Source: CAIYRG01 sp035632215
GTDB lineage: Bacteria; Pseudomonadota; Alphaproteobacteria; Micropepsales; Micropepsaceae
Direction of reading: 5' to 3'
DNA: 20,902 bases
Assembly: GCA_035632215.1 (NCBI GenBank)
Contig: DASQHF010000172.1
Coordinates: 1 to 20,902, forward strand
Of the stretch, positions 14,611 to 20,902 are shown piece after piece; within the stretch, counting starts at the first letter, position 1; each line of letters begins with the position of its first letter. The notes under the pieces were generated by a model, which saw nothing but the letters and a program-made list of their open reading frames with translations, did not search any database and was not told the origin of the DNA. A program made the translations under genes and the position numbers.

Positions 14611-15868
14611 GCCAGCCCGGAACCCGATCCAGCGCGATCAGCGCCTCTAGAGCCATACGCGGTCTCACAACTGCCCACTCTCGCCCGTTGACCAACACTT
14701 CAGGCGCGGGCGGACGGGCATTATAGGCAGAGGCCATGACCGCGCCATAGGCTCCCGCCGTCATTATAGCCATCAGATCACCACCCTTGGTTTCGGGCAA
14801 GTCTCGATCACGTGCAAAGAGATCGGCCGTCTCGCAAACCGGCCCAACCACGTCATAACGCGTCCGCTTTGCGTTCGGGGCCGGCTCGATCACGGGCACG
14901 ATATCGTGATGCGCATCGTAGAGAGCAGGTCTTATGAGATCGTTCATGCCGGCATCGAGAATCAGGAAAGCCTTGGATTCGCCGGACTTTACATAGAGAG
15001 CGCGGGTCACGAGCACGCCGGAATTGGCGGCGATGAGACGGCCCGGCTCCAAAATCAGACGAAGATCGAGACCTTTCACGGCTTGAGCGATGACGCGGCC
15101 ATAAGCCTCCGGATCGGGCGGTGGATCATTGTCGAGCCGGTACGGCACGCCCAGTCCGCCGCCCAAATCGGCTCGGGTGATTCGATGTCCGTCAGCGCGA
15201 AGCTCGGAGATCAGATCGGCGACGCGCTGAAACGCCGCCTTGAAGGGCTCGAGCTCCGTGATCTGACTGCCGATGTGGACATCGACGCCGACTACTTCGA
15301 TGCCGGGAAGCCTCGCGGCGTGTCTATAGACGTCGCGCGCCCGCGCCCAGGGCACGCCGAACTTCGTCTCGAGCGTGCCCGTCGTGATCTTGGCGTGCGT
15401 CCTCGCGTCCACGTCGGGATTGACGCGGACGGTAATGGGCGCGCGCTTCCTCGTCGCGTTCGCCATTTCCGAAAGCGCGTCGAGCTCAGGCTCGCTTTCG
15501 ACATTGAACTGATAGATGCCGGCCTCCAATGCGAGCCGCATCTCTTCCCGCGACTTGCCGACTCCGGAAAAAACGATGCGGTTTGCCGGAATCCCCGCTG
15601 CCAGGGCTTTCTTGAGCTCGCCGCCGGAAACGACATCGGCGCCCGCGCCGAGCTTGCCCAGTGTCTTCAAGACGGCGAGGTTGCCGTTCGCCTTGACCGA
15701 GAACGCGATGAGCGCGTCCTTGGGCAGAGCGTCCGCGAAGACCCGATAATGGCGCGTGAGCGTCGCGGTGGAGTAGCAATAGAAAGGCGTGCCGACCTTT
15801 TCCGCGATTAAAGTCAAAGGCACGTCTTCGGCAGAGAGCACTCCCTCCTTATAGGCAAAATGATTCAC
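14600..15868 (-). CDS. lysA: Diaminopimelate decarboxylase
   Basis: LysA catalyses the last step of lysine synthesis: it decarboxylates meso-diaminopimelate with PLP. It has 422 residues and the alanine-racemase-like barrel. Visible features are the PLP lysine K59 in FSVKAN, HIGSQ (198-202), the glycine-rich phosphate loop DLGGGLGVPY (234-243), EPGR (274-277), and GPVCETADLF with C345, the cysteine contributed to the partner active site in the dimer. The start is GTG at 15868 (MNHFAYKEGVLSAEDVPL). It follows the LptM-like gene by 12 nt, and its end overlaps the TIGR02302 start. Lysine and arginine genes in one run suggest co-transcription from the argH side. No lysine riboswitch is visible, and there is no room for one. 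Confidence 0.96.
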   Translation of the reverse strand: MNHFAYKEGVLSAEDVPLTLIAEKVGTPFYCYSTATLTRHYRVFADALPKDALIAFSVKANGNLAVLKTLGKLGAGADVVSGGELKKALAAGIPANRIVFSGVGKSREEMRLALEAGIYQFNVESEPELDALSEMANATRKRAPITVRVNPDVDARTHAKITTGTLETKFGVPWARARDVYRHAARLPGIEVVGVDVHIGSQITELEPFKAAFQRVADLISELRADGHRITRADLGGGLGVPYRLDNDPPPDPEAYGRVIAQAVKGLDLRLILEPGRLIAANSGVLVTRALYVKSGESKAFLILDAGMNDLIRPALYDAHHDIVPVIEPAPNAKRTRYDVVGPVCETADLFARDRDLPETKGGDLMAIMTAGAYGAVMASAYNARPPAPEVLVNGREWAVVRPRMALEALIALDRVPGWLDD

Positions 15869-15880
15869 GGCGCGGCTTTC

Positions 15881-16063
15881 TCATGGGCCCGTCGGGTAGG
15901 GCAGCGTTGCGCCGGTGGATTCGCCCAAGGGCTTAGGCGGGCGCGAGGGATCCTGCTGCTGCTTGTCCGGCATCGCGCCGGCGGGCAAGTCGAGCGCCGA
16001 TTTCACGCCGCAGGAAAGGAGCGCAAGCGACACGAGCGCAATGCACATCGAACGCAAGATCAT
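15881..16063 (-). CDS. lptM: Small LptM-like lipoprotein
   Basis: LptM (YifL) is a short outer-membrane lipoprotein that stabilises the LPS transport pore LptDE in E. coli; the role here is inferred from size, lipobox and context. The product has 60 residues. A signal peptide ends in the lipobox LLSC with C18 as the lipidated residue, followed by GVKSALDLP, where the CG-x-K-G/S-x-L-x-LP pattern matches LptM. The tail is Pro-rich and polar. The ATG overlaps the argH stop as ATGA, and lysA starts 12 nt downstream. The position between argH and lysA is one I recognise from other Proteobacteria, in which lptM sits just upstream of lysA. Confidence 0.82.
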   Translation of the reverse strand: MILRSMCIALVSLALLSCGVKSALDLPAGAMPDKQQQDPSRPPKPLGESTGATLPYPTGP

Positions 16064-17442
16064 TTCAGCCGCTCCTTCCAGAACGTGATCTGTTCACGCA
16101 CGCGATTGGGCGCCGTTCCGCCCTCGCTCGTCCGCGCAGTCACCGACGCCTCGAGGGACAATACTTTATAGACTTCCTTGGTGAGCTTGGGCTCGATCTT
16201 CTTCAATTCGCTCAAAGGAAGCGCATCGAGCGCAACGCCCAGCGCCTCGGCGCGGGCGACCGCCTTGCCGGCCATGGCATGGGCGGTCCGGAAAGGCGTG
16301 CCGAGCTTTGCGACCAGCCAGTCGGCGAGATCGGTCGCGGTCGGATAGCCTTTCTCGGCCGCGCGCTTCATCGCGGCCTTATCCACCTTCAGTTCGCTCA
16401 CCATGCCCCCCATCGCGGCAAGTGAGAGCTCGAGCGCGTCTGTCGCGGCGAAGACAGGCTCCTTATCTTCCTGAAGATCCTTGGCATAGGCGAGCGGCAA
16501 GCCCTTGACGACGGCAAGGAGGCCCGCGAAGGCGCCGAGAATCCGTCCCACCTTCGCGCGCACGAGCTCGGCGGCATCCGGGTTTTTCTTCTGAGGCATG
16601 ATCGAGGAGCCGGTGGAAAAGGAATCGGGGAGCTTCACGAAGCCATAGGCGGGCGAGGCCCAGAGCACGATCTCCTCGGCTAAGCGCGAAAGGTTGGTCG
16701 CCGCGATCGCGGCGGCGGCGAGATATTCGAGCGCGAAATCGCGCGCCGAGACTGCATCAAGCGAATTGCGCATCGGCCCTTTGAAGCCGAGCGCTTTCGC
16801 CGTCATCTTGCGGTTGATCGGATGCGAAGTTCCGGCGAGCGCCGCCGCGCCCAAGGGGGATTCGTTCAAGCGCTCCGCGGCGTCGGCAAAACGGCCGCGG
16901 TCGCGCGCGGCCATCTCGATATAAGCGAGGCAGTGATGACCGAAGGTCACCGGTTGCGCCGGCTGCATATGCGTGAAGCCGGGCATGATTGTCGCGGCAT
17001 GGTTCTTGGCCTGCGCGAGGAGCGCATGCTGGAGCGCCAAGAGACCCGCATCGGCACGCGCGCAGGCGTCGCGGACGTAGAGCCGGAAATCGGTCGCGAC
17101 CTGATCGTTGCGCGAGCGCGCGGTGTGAAGGCGTCCCGCTGCCTCGCCCACGAGCTCGGCAAGCCTCGCCTCGACATTCATATGGATGTCTTCGTATTCC
17201 CGCCTAAAGGGAAACTTGCCGGCTTTGATCTCGCGCTTGATGAGCGCGAGCCCCTTGCGGATTGATTGCGCGTCGGCTTTCCCGATAATGCCGGTCTGAG
17301 CCAGCATGGCGGCATGGGCTTCGGAACCGGCGAGGTCCTGGGCCGCCAGGCGCTTGTCGAAGTCGATGGAGGCATTGATCTCCTCCATGATATCCGCGGG
17401 GCCGCGTTTGAACCGTCCGCCCCACATCTTGTTCGTGGTCAT
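16060..17442 (-). CDS. argH: Argininosuccinate lyase
   Basis: ArgH cleaves argininosuccinate to arginine and fumarate, the last step of arginine synthesis. It has 460 residues, close to the E. coli enzyme. Fumarase/aspartase-superfamily motifs are present: HTARSRNDQ (106-114), TH at 157-158 (FTHMQPAQP) with the catalytic His, and the signature GSSIMPQKKN (278-287) with the flexible-loop Ser. The ATG at 17442 begins the family N-terminus MTTNKMWGGRF; an upstream open frame lacks similarity. It heads the argH-lptM-lysA-TIGR02302 run and is divergent from the tlpA-like gene with only 35 nt between the start codons, so their promoters must overlap or lie within the genes. Confidence 0.96.
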   Translation of the reverse strand: MTTNKMWGGRFKRGPADIMEEINASIDFDKRLAAQDLAGSEAHAAMLAQTGIIGKADAQSIRKGLALIKREIKAGKFPFRREYEDIHMNVEARLAELVGEAAGRLHTARSRNDQVATDFRLYVRDACARADAGLLALQHALLAQAKNHAATIMPGFTHMQPAQPVTFGHHCLAYIEMAARDRGRFADAAERLNESPLGAAALAGTSHPINRKMTAKALGFKGPMRNSLDAVSARDFALEYLAAAAIAATNLSRLAEEIVLWASPAYGFVKLPDSFSTGSSIMPQKKNPDAAELVRAKVGRILGAFAGLLAVVKGLPLAYAKDLQEDKEPVFAATDALELSLAAMGGMVSELKVDKAAMKRAAEKGYPTATDLADWLVAKLGTPFRTAHAMAGKAVARAEALGVALDALPLSELKKIEPKLTKEVYKVLSLEASVTARTSEGGTAPNRVREQITFWKERLK

Positions 17443-17477
17443 GAATCGCCGGTTGTCTAGCGTTGGGACTAAGAACG

Positions 17478-18068
17478 ATGATACCTCGCGCGCGCCTTTT
17501 CGTCGGTCTGGCAGCCGGTTTCGCCGCCATAGTCGCGGCCGTCCTATACGGGATGAACGGCTTTGCTGTCCACGCAACCGCTAAGCCCCCGGCAGTCCTG
17601 GACAAGCTGAAATTGGTCCAAAACAAGCCCGCCGGGTCCGACATATCCTTTACGGACGCATCCGGAAGGGTCCTGAAGCTCGCCGACTTCCACGGCCGCT
17701 ACGTGCTCGTCAATCTGTGGGCGACGTGGTGCGGTCCCTGCATCACCGAGCTGCCCGAACTCGCCAAGCTCAACGCCGAATTGCCCCAGGACCGCGCCAC
17801 CGTGGTCCCGATCGATCTTCTCGAGAAGCTCGATGCGCAGAAGGTCGGCGACTTCTTGGGCATGCACGCTGCCGGCGCGCTCCCCGTCTACATCGATCAC
17901 GAGCTCTCGGTGATGAAAGGCTTCGGCGCGAACGAGTTGCCGCTGACTATTTTGATCGATGCGGACGGGCACGAAGTCGCACGCGCCGCCGGCGCGCAGA
18001 AATGGGACGACCCAGCGTCGGTCGCTTATCTCAAGGCCCTCTCCGCGCCACCCAAGCCCGCATCATAA
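17478..18068 (+). CDS. TlpA-like membrane-anchored thioredoxin
   Basis: It is probably a periplasmic thiol-disulfide reductase (TlpA/ResA/CcmG-like). It has 196 residues. An N-terminal hydrophobic segment (about 7-25) anchors the protein or acts as a signal. The thioredoxin domain follows: VLVNLWATWCGPC with the redox pair C85/C88, and the cis-Pro loop NELPLTILI with P155. TlpA-type reductases often serve cytochrome oxidase or c-type cytochrome assembly; no such gene is nearby, so the partner is unknown. The ATG at 17478 has an AAGAA purine run just upstream; a TTG at 17463 is in frame but less likely. The gene is divergent from argH, an arrangement I recall from other Alphaproteobacteria. 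Confidence 0.9.
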   Translation: MIPRARLFVGLAAGFAAIVAAVLYGMNGFAVHATAKPPAVLDKLKLVQNKPAGSDISFTDASGRVLKLADFHGRYVLVNLWATWCGPCITELPELAKLNAELPQDRATVVPIDLLEKLDAQKVGDFLGMHAAGALPVYIDHELSVMKGFGANELPLTILIDADGHEVARAAGAQKWDDPASVAYLKALSAPPKPAS

Positions 18069-18071
18069 AGA

Positions 18072-18099
18072 TTGACCGCTTCGAAAACATCAGTATAAT
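18072..18099 (+). promoter_or_regulatory. Strong-looking sigma70 promoter downstream of the tlpA-like gene
   Basis: TTGACC (18072-18077), a 16-nt spacer and a perfect TATAAT (18094-18099) lie 3 nt after the tlpA-like stop codon. A start near 18106 is expected. No gene follows within 250 nt on this strand; instead a terminator sits at 18120-18151. A short RNA of about 45-50 nt is therefore predicted, or the match is chance in a 3' UTR. Confidence 0.4.
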
Positions 18100-18119
18100 G
18101 ACTTTAGTTCTGAAATTTG

Positions 18120-18151
18120 CGCCCGGAGCATCTCGCTCGCGGGCGTTTTTT
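18120..18151 (+). terminator. Intrinsic terminator after the tlpA-like gene / candidate short RNA
   Basis: CGCCCG (18120-18125) pairs with CGGGCG (18140-18145), and GAGC (18126-18129) with GCTC (18135-18138), with one bulged G and a 5-nt loop. Six T follow at 18146-18151, then GTTTT. This is a clear rho-independent terminator for plus-strand transcription. It serves both the tlpA-like gene and any transcript from the promoter at 18072-18099. Confidence 0.8.
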
Positions 18152-18170
18152 GTTTTGAGGCTTCGCGCGA

Positions 18171-18291
18171 GAAAAAATTTCTACGAACTGATGCGGCGAA
18201 GTGGTGAAGCCAATGGATTCATCACTTCGTCCGAACGATGGTCGTCGAAGAAAAAAACTTTTGCGAACTGATGGAGCGAACTGGTGAATCC
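18171..18291. repeat. Pair of diverged direct repeats, 80 nt apart, in a convergent intergenic gap
   Basis: Copy 1 (18171-18211) and copy 2 (18251-18291) align without gaps at an offset of exactly 80 nt and agree at about 33 of 41 positions. The shared core is an A-tract, then CGAACTGATG, GCGAA and TGGTGAA. Each copy has an inverted partner: at 18215-18231 for copy 1, and ACCAGTTCGC at 18352-18361 for copy 2 core GCGAACTGGT (18276-18285). The layout recalls paired palindromic intergenic elements (REP/BIME-like). I do not recognise the family. Confidence 0.65.
18195..18231. repeat. Long imperfect hairpin formed by repeat copy 1
   Basis: Bases 18195-18211 and 18215-18231 form a 17-position stem with one mismatch and two wobble pairs around a 3-nt AAT loop. 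No T-tract follows directly on plus. On minus, a run of T (complement of 18172-18177) begins about 18 nt past the stem, so this is at best a poor terminator for the 3-hydroxyacyl-CoA dehydrogenase gene. It may instead be a structured 3' UTR element. Confidence 0.6.
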
Positions 18292-18365
18292 GGAAACGCG
18301 AGCGGAAATAATGGCTTATGCCGCCGCTGCACTTGCGGCTCCAAAGCCTTGACCAGTTCGCATGC

Positions 18366-19241
18366 TCAACGCGTGGGCACCGGTTTGTCACCGCGGTAAT
18401 CGTAGAAGCCGCGGCCGGATTTACGCCCGAGCCATCCCGCCTCGACATATTTCACCAAGAGCGGGCAGGGCCGGTATTTGGAATCGGCAAGACCCTCGTA
18501 AAGCACCTGCATGACCGAGAGGCAGGTATCCAGGCCGATGAAGTCCGCGAGCTGCAACGGGCCCATCGGATGGTTCGCGCCCAATCGCATCGCCGTATCG
18601 ATCGCTTCGACGTTCCCCACCCCTTCATAGAGCGTGTAGACCGCCTCATTGATCATCGGGAGCAAGATGCGGTTGACGATGAACGCCGGAAAATCCTCGG
18701 CATTGGCCGGCGTCTTGCCGACGCGCTTCACGAGCTCCACCGCGGCGCTGAAGGTCTCGTCTTCGGTCGCAATGCCGCGGATCACTTCGACGAGTTGCAT
18801 CACCGGTGCGGGATTCATGAAATGCAGGCCGATGAAACGTTCGGGCCGGTCGGTCGCAGCCGCCAGGCGCGTGATGGAGATGGATGACGTATTGGTCGCG
18901 AGCATCGTGTTCGCGTTGAGCCTTGGACAGAGTTCCTGAAACACCTTGCGCTTCACGGCTTCATTCTCGGTCGCTGCCTCGATGACGAGATCGCGGTCGG
19001 TCATCGCGTTCAAGTCGTTCGCGGTGCGGATGCGCTTCATCGCGGCTTCGACGTCGCCCTGGCTGATCACGCCGCGCGTCGCCTGGCGGCGAAGATTGCG
19101 CTCGATCGTCGTTCGCGCTTTGCCCAGCGCATCCGGGTTGATGTCTTCCATCACTACGTCATAGCCGGCGAGCGCGCATACATGCGCGATGCCGTTGCCC
19201 ATTTGCCCGGCGCCGACGACGCCGATCTTCTCGATCTTCAT
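18366..19241 (-). CDS. hbdA: 3-hydroxybutyryl-CoA dehydrogenase
   Basis: The enzyme interconverts 3-hydroxyacyl-CoA and 3-oxoacyl-CoA with NAD(P), in fatty acid oxidation or short-chain (butyrate/PHB) metabolism. It has 291 residues, the size of single-function short-chain enzymes. The Rossmann motif is GAGQMG (10-15). Catalytic residues by family alignment are S120 (NTSS), H140 (GLHFMNPAP), E152 and N190 (FIVNR). The C-terminal domain has NHPMGPLQLADFIGLD. The ATG at 19241 begins MKIEKIGVVGAGQMG, with AGGG about 7 nt upstream. It follows etfA by 70 nt on the same strand, a common pairing that feeds acyl-CoA oxidation electrons to ETF. Chain-length preference is not visible. Confidence 0.93.
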   Translation of the reverse strand: MKIEKIGVVGAGQMGNGIAHVCALAGYDVVMEDINPDALGKARTTIERNLRRQATRGVISQGDVEAAMKRIRTANDLNAMTDRDLVIEAATENEAVKRKVFQELCPRLNANTMLATNTSSISITRLAAATDRPERFIGLHFMNPAPVMQLVEVIRGIATEDETFSAAVELVKRVGKTPANAEDFPAFIVNRILLPMINEAVYTLYEGVGNVEAIDTAMRLGANHPMGPLQLADFIGLDTCLSVMQVLYEGLADSKYRPCPLLVKYVEAGWLGRKSGRGFYDYRGDKPVPTR

Positions 19242-19311
19242 TGCTGCCCTGCCGATTTCACGATTTGCCCCCGGCGCGTTCGTCGCGTCCGCAAAAGATT
19301 TGACTGCGAGT

Positions 19312-20256
19312 TTAGGTGCCACGTTGACTCTCCAATGCACGCTCGAATTCGGGCAGCGCCTCGAACAGGTCCGCGACCAATCCATAGTCGGCGACGCTGA
19401 AGATAGGTGCCCCTTCATCCTTGTTGATGGCGACGATGATCTTGGAATCCTTCATTCCGGCGAGATGCTGGATGGCGCCGGAGATGCCGACGGCGATATA
19501 GAGCTCGGGCGCCACGACTTTGCCTGTCTGTCCGACCTGATGGTCGTTGGGGACGAAGCCCGCATCGACGGCGGCGCGCGAAGCGCCGACGGCCGCGCCA
19601 AGACGGTCCGCGATGCGCTCGATCAGCGCGAAATTCTCCTTCGACTGAAGCCCGCGCCCGCCCGAGATCACGATACGCGCCGCGGTCAAATCGGGGCGTT
19701 CCGAGCGCGAGAGATTTTCGCCGACGAAGCGCGACAGTCCGGGATCGGCTGCTGCCGCTAATGTCTCGATTGCTGCTTTGCCACCCGATGCGGCCGCTTC
19801 GAAAGCCGCTGCGCGCACCGTGATGACCTTTTTGAAGCCTTTGGCTTCCACGGTCTGGATCGCGTTTCCAGCGTAGATGGGGCGGCGAAACACATCGGAC
19901 GACTCGACGCCGATGATCTCGGAGATCTGCGGTACGTCGAGCATCGCGGCCACGCGTGGCATGACGTTCTTGCCATTCGCCGTCGCGGGCGCGAGCAGCG
20001 CGTCGTAGGAGGGAGATTGAGCCACAACCAACGCGGCGACCGGCTCGGCGAGAAAGTTCGCGTAGCGCGAATCGTCGACGACGAACACCTTCTCGACGCC
20101 GGAGAGCTTAGCTGCCTGCTCCGCGGCACCTTTACAATTTGTGCCCGCGACGAGCACATGCACAGCGCCTGAAACGCGCACTGCCGCCGTGACCGTCTTC
20201 GCCGTTGCGCCGTCGAGCGCTGCGTTGTTGTGCTCGGCGAGGACGAGTGCGGCCAT
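19312..20256 (-). CDS. etfA: Electron transfer flavoprotein alpha subunit
   Basis: EtfA forms a heterodimer with EtfB, binds FAD, and carries electrons from acyl-CoA dehydrogenases to ETF-ubiquinone oxidoreductase. It has 314 residues. Domain I (about 1-185) is followed by the FAD-binding domain with ISGGRGLQSKENF (197-209), GASRAAVDAGFVPNDHQVGQ (224-243) and YIAVGISGAIQHLAGM (253-268), then INKDEGAPIFSVADYGLVAD. The start ATG overlaps the etfB stop as TGATG, so the subunits are probably made by coupled translation. It has the sequence of a normal group I housekeeping ETF, not a bifurcating one, judged by context. Confidence 0.96.
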   Translation of the reverse strand: MAALVLAEHNNAALDGATAKTVTAAVRVSGAVHVLVAGTNCKGAAEQAAKLSGVEKVFVVDDSRYANFLAEPVAALVVAQSPSYDALLAPATANGKNVMPRVAAMLDVPQISEIIGVESSDVFRRPIYAGNAIQTVEAKGFKKVITVRAAAFEAAASGGKAAIETLAAAADPGLSRFVGENLSRSERPDLTAARIVISGGRGLQSKENFALIERIADRLGAAVGASRAAVDAGFVPNDHQVGQTGKVVAPELYIAVGISGAIQHLAGMKDSKIIVAINKDEGAPIFSVADYGLVADLFEALPEFERALESQRGT

Positions 20257-20902
20257 CAGACGACGCCTGCGTGCTTGAGCTTCTCGACAAGCTCGGTCGC
20301 GCTGGCGACGCGCGCGCCGGATCGGCGCTTTTCGGGCTCGCGCACGTCCAGCACTTTGAGCCGCGGCGTCGGATCGACCCCATAAGCGGCAGCCGTCTTT
20401 TCCGCGATCGGCTTTTTGCGCGCCTTCATGATGTTCGGAAGCGAGGCATAGCGGGGCTGGTTCAGTCTCAGATCGGTCGTGACGATCGCCGGGAGATCGA
20501 GGGAGACGGTTTGTAGCCCCCCATCGACTTCTCGCGTCACGATCGCTTTGCCGCCCTCGAGCTCGAGCTTGGCCGCGAACGTTCCTTGCGGCCAGGAGAG
20601 GAGGGCTGCCAGCATCTGGCCCGTCTGATTGCAGTCATCGTCGATGGCCTGCTTGCCGAGAATGACGAGCGAGGGTTGTTCTTCGAGAACGACCCCCTTG
20701 AGGATCTTGGCGACCGCCAAGGGCTCGATCTCGCCATCCTGTTTGACGAGGATTCCCCGGGCGGCGCCCATCGCCAGAGCGGTCCGAATCGTCTCGGACG
20801 CCAAGGCCGGACCGATGGAAACGGCCACGATCTCGCTTGCCTTCCCTTGCTCCTTGAGCCGGATCGCTTCCTCGACGGCGATCTCGTCGAACGGGTTGAT
20901 CG
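20256..20902 (-). CDS. etfB: Electron transfer flavoprotein beta subunit (N-terminus cut by window edge)
   Basis: EtfB is the AMP-binding partner of EtfA. About 215 residues are visible, starting inside the conserved NPFDEIAVEEAIRLKEQG stretch; roughly 35 N-terminal residues lie outside. Other family segments are VAVSIGPALASETIRTALAM, ILGKQAIDDDCNQTGQMLA, which contacts AMP, and the recognition loop RYASLPNIMKARKKP that docks on acyl-CoA dehydrogenases. The stop codon overlaps the etfA start by one base. The internal Met at 20828 is not the start, because the conserved frame runs on to the window edge. Confidence 0.95.
   Translation of the reverse strand, partial: INPFDEIAVEEAIRLKEQGKASEIVAVSIGPALASETIRTALAMGAARGILVKQDGEIEPLAVAKILKGVVLEEQPSLVILGKQAIDDDCNQTGQMLAALLSWPQGTFAAKLELEGGKAIVTREVDGGLQTVSLDLPAIVTTDLRLNQPRYASLPNIMKARKKPIAEKTAAAYGVDPTPRLKVLDVREPEKRRSGARVASATELVEKLKHAGVV

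Noticed and set aside
18171..18291. CRISPR-like array
   Set aside because: Only two diverged copies, about 39 nt between them, no cas genes nearby, and inverted partners; this is not a CRISPR layout.

Overview
The window is GC-rich, densely packed chromosomal DNA that reads as an alphaproteobacterium. The grounds are gene order and family: an AroQ chorismate mutase with a PDT-like tail beside hisC and tyrC, a DUF2125 protein, ftsE-ftsX-ydcF-plsC next to an MJ0042-finger protein, argH-lptM-lysA followed by a TIGR02302/DUF4175 membrane protein, etfB-etfA-3-hydroxybutyryl-CoA dehydrogenase, and a direct-repeat GTTC-N7-GTTC LexA-type site. I cannot assign a genus. There are no rRNA or tRNA genes, insertion sequences, prophage or CRISPR array, and most of the window is conserved core genome.

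Layout. (1) 1-4449: metX (minus, cut by the window edge) is divergent from an aromatic amino acid operon on plus: chorismate mutase, hisC and tyrC. A DUF2125 gene on minus converges on tyrC and overlaps its end. (2) 4510-6876: nrdJ, a coenzyme B12-dependent ribonucleotide reductase with a putative SOS box just upstream. (3) 6946-10431: a minus-strand envelope cluster, ftsE-ftsX-ydcF-like-plsC-DUF2569. (4) 10640-11955: a plus-strand pair, a zinc-finger membrane protein and an hpt-like phosphoribosyltransferase, ending in a hairpin terminator shared with the next convergent unit. (5) 11989-17442: a minus-strand run, argH-lptM-lysA-TIGR02302, whose genes overlap or nearly touch. (6) 17478-18068: a membrane-anchored TlpA-like thioredoxin, divergent from argH. 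(7) 18069-18365: the most unusual stretch, a 297-nt gap between convergent genes. It holds a strong-looking promoter directly before a terminator, then an 80-nt-spaced duplicated element with inverted partners. (8) 18366-20902: the ETF/beta-oxidation unit on minus, with etfB cut by the window edge.

How the genes work together. The first block makes phenylalanine/tyrosine precursors and O-acylhomoserine. The middle block serves division (FtsEX), phospholipid acylation (PlsC) and envelope homeostasis (YdcF-like). The argH/lysA block makes arginine and lysine and carries envelope genes (LptM-like lipoprotein, TIGR02302 protein). The last block passes electrons from acyl-CoA oxidation to the respiratory chain. 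Several genes start with TTG or GTG where no in-frame ATG fits (metX, ydcF-like, TIGR02302, hpt, lysA). ATGA, GTGA or TGATG overlaps suggest translational coupling.

I did not find a clearly new multi-gene system. The best leads for something undescribed are the 18069-18365 intergenic element and the possible LexA control of nrdJ.
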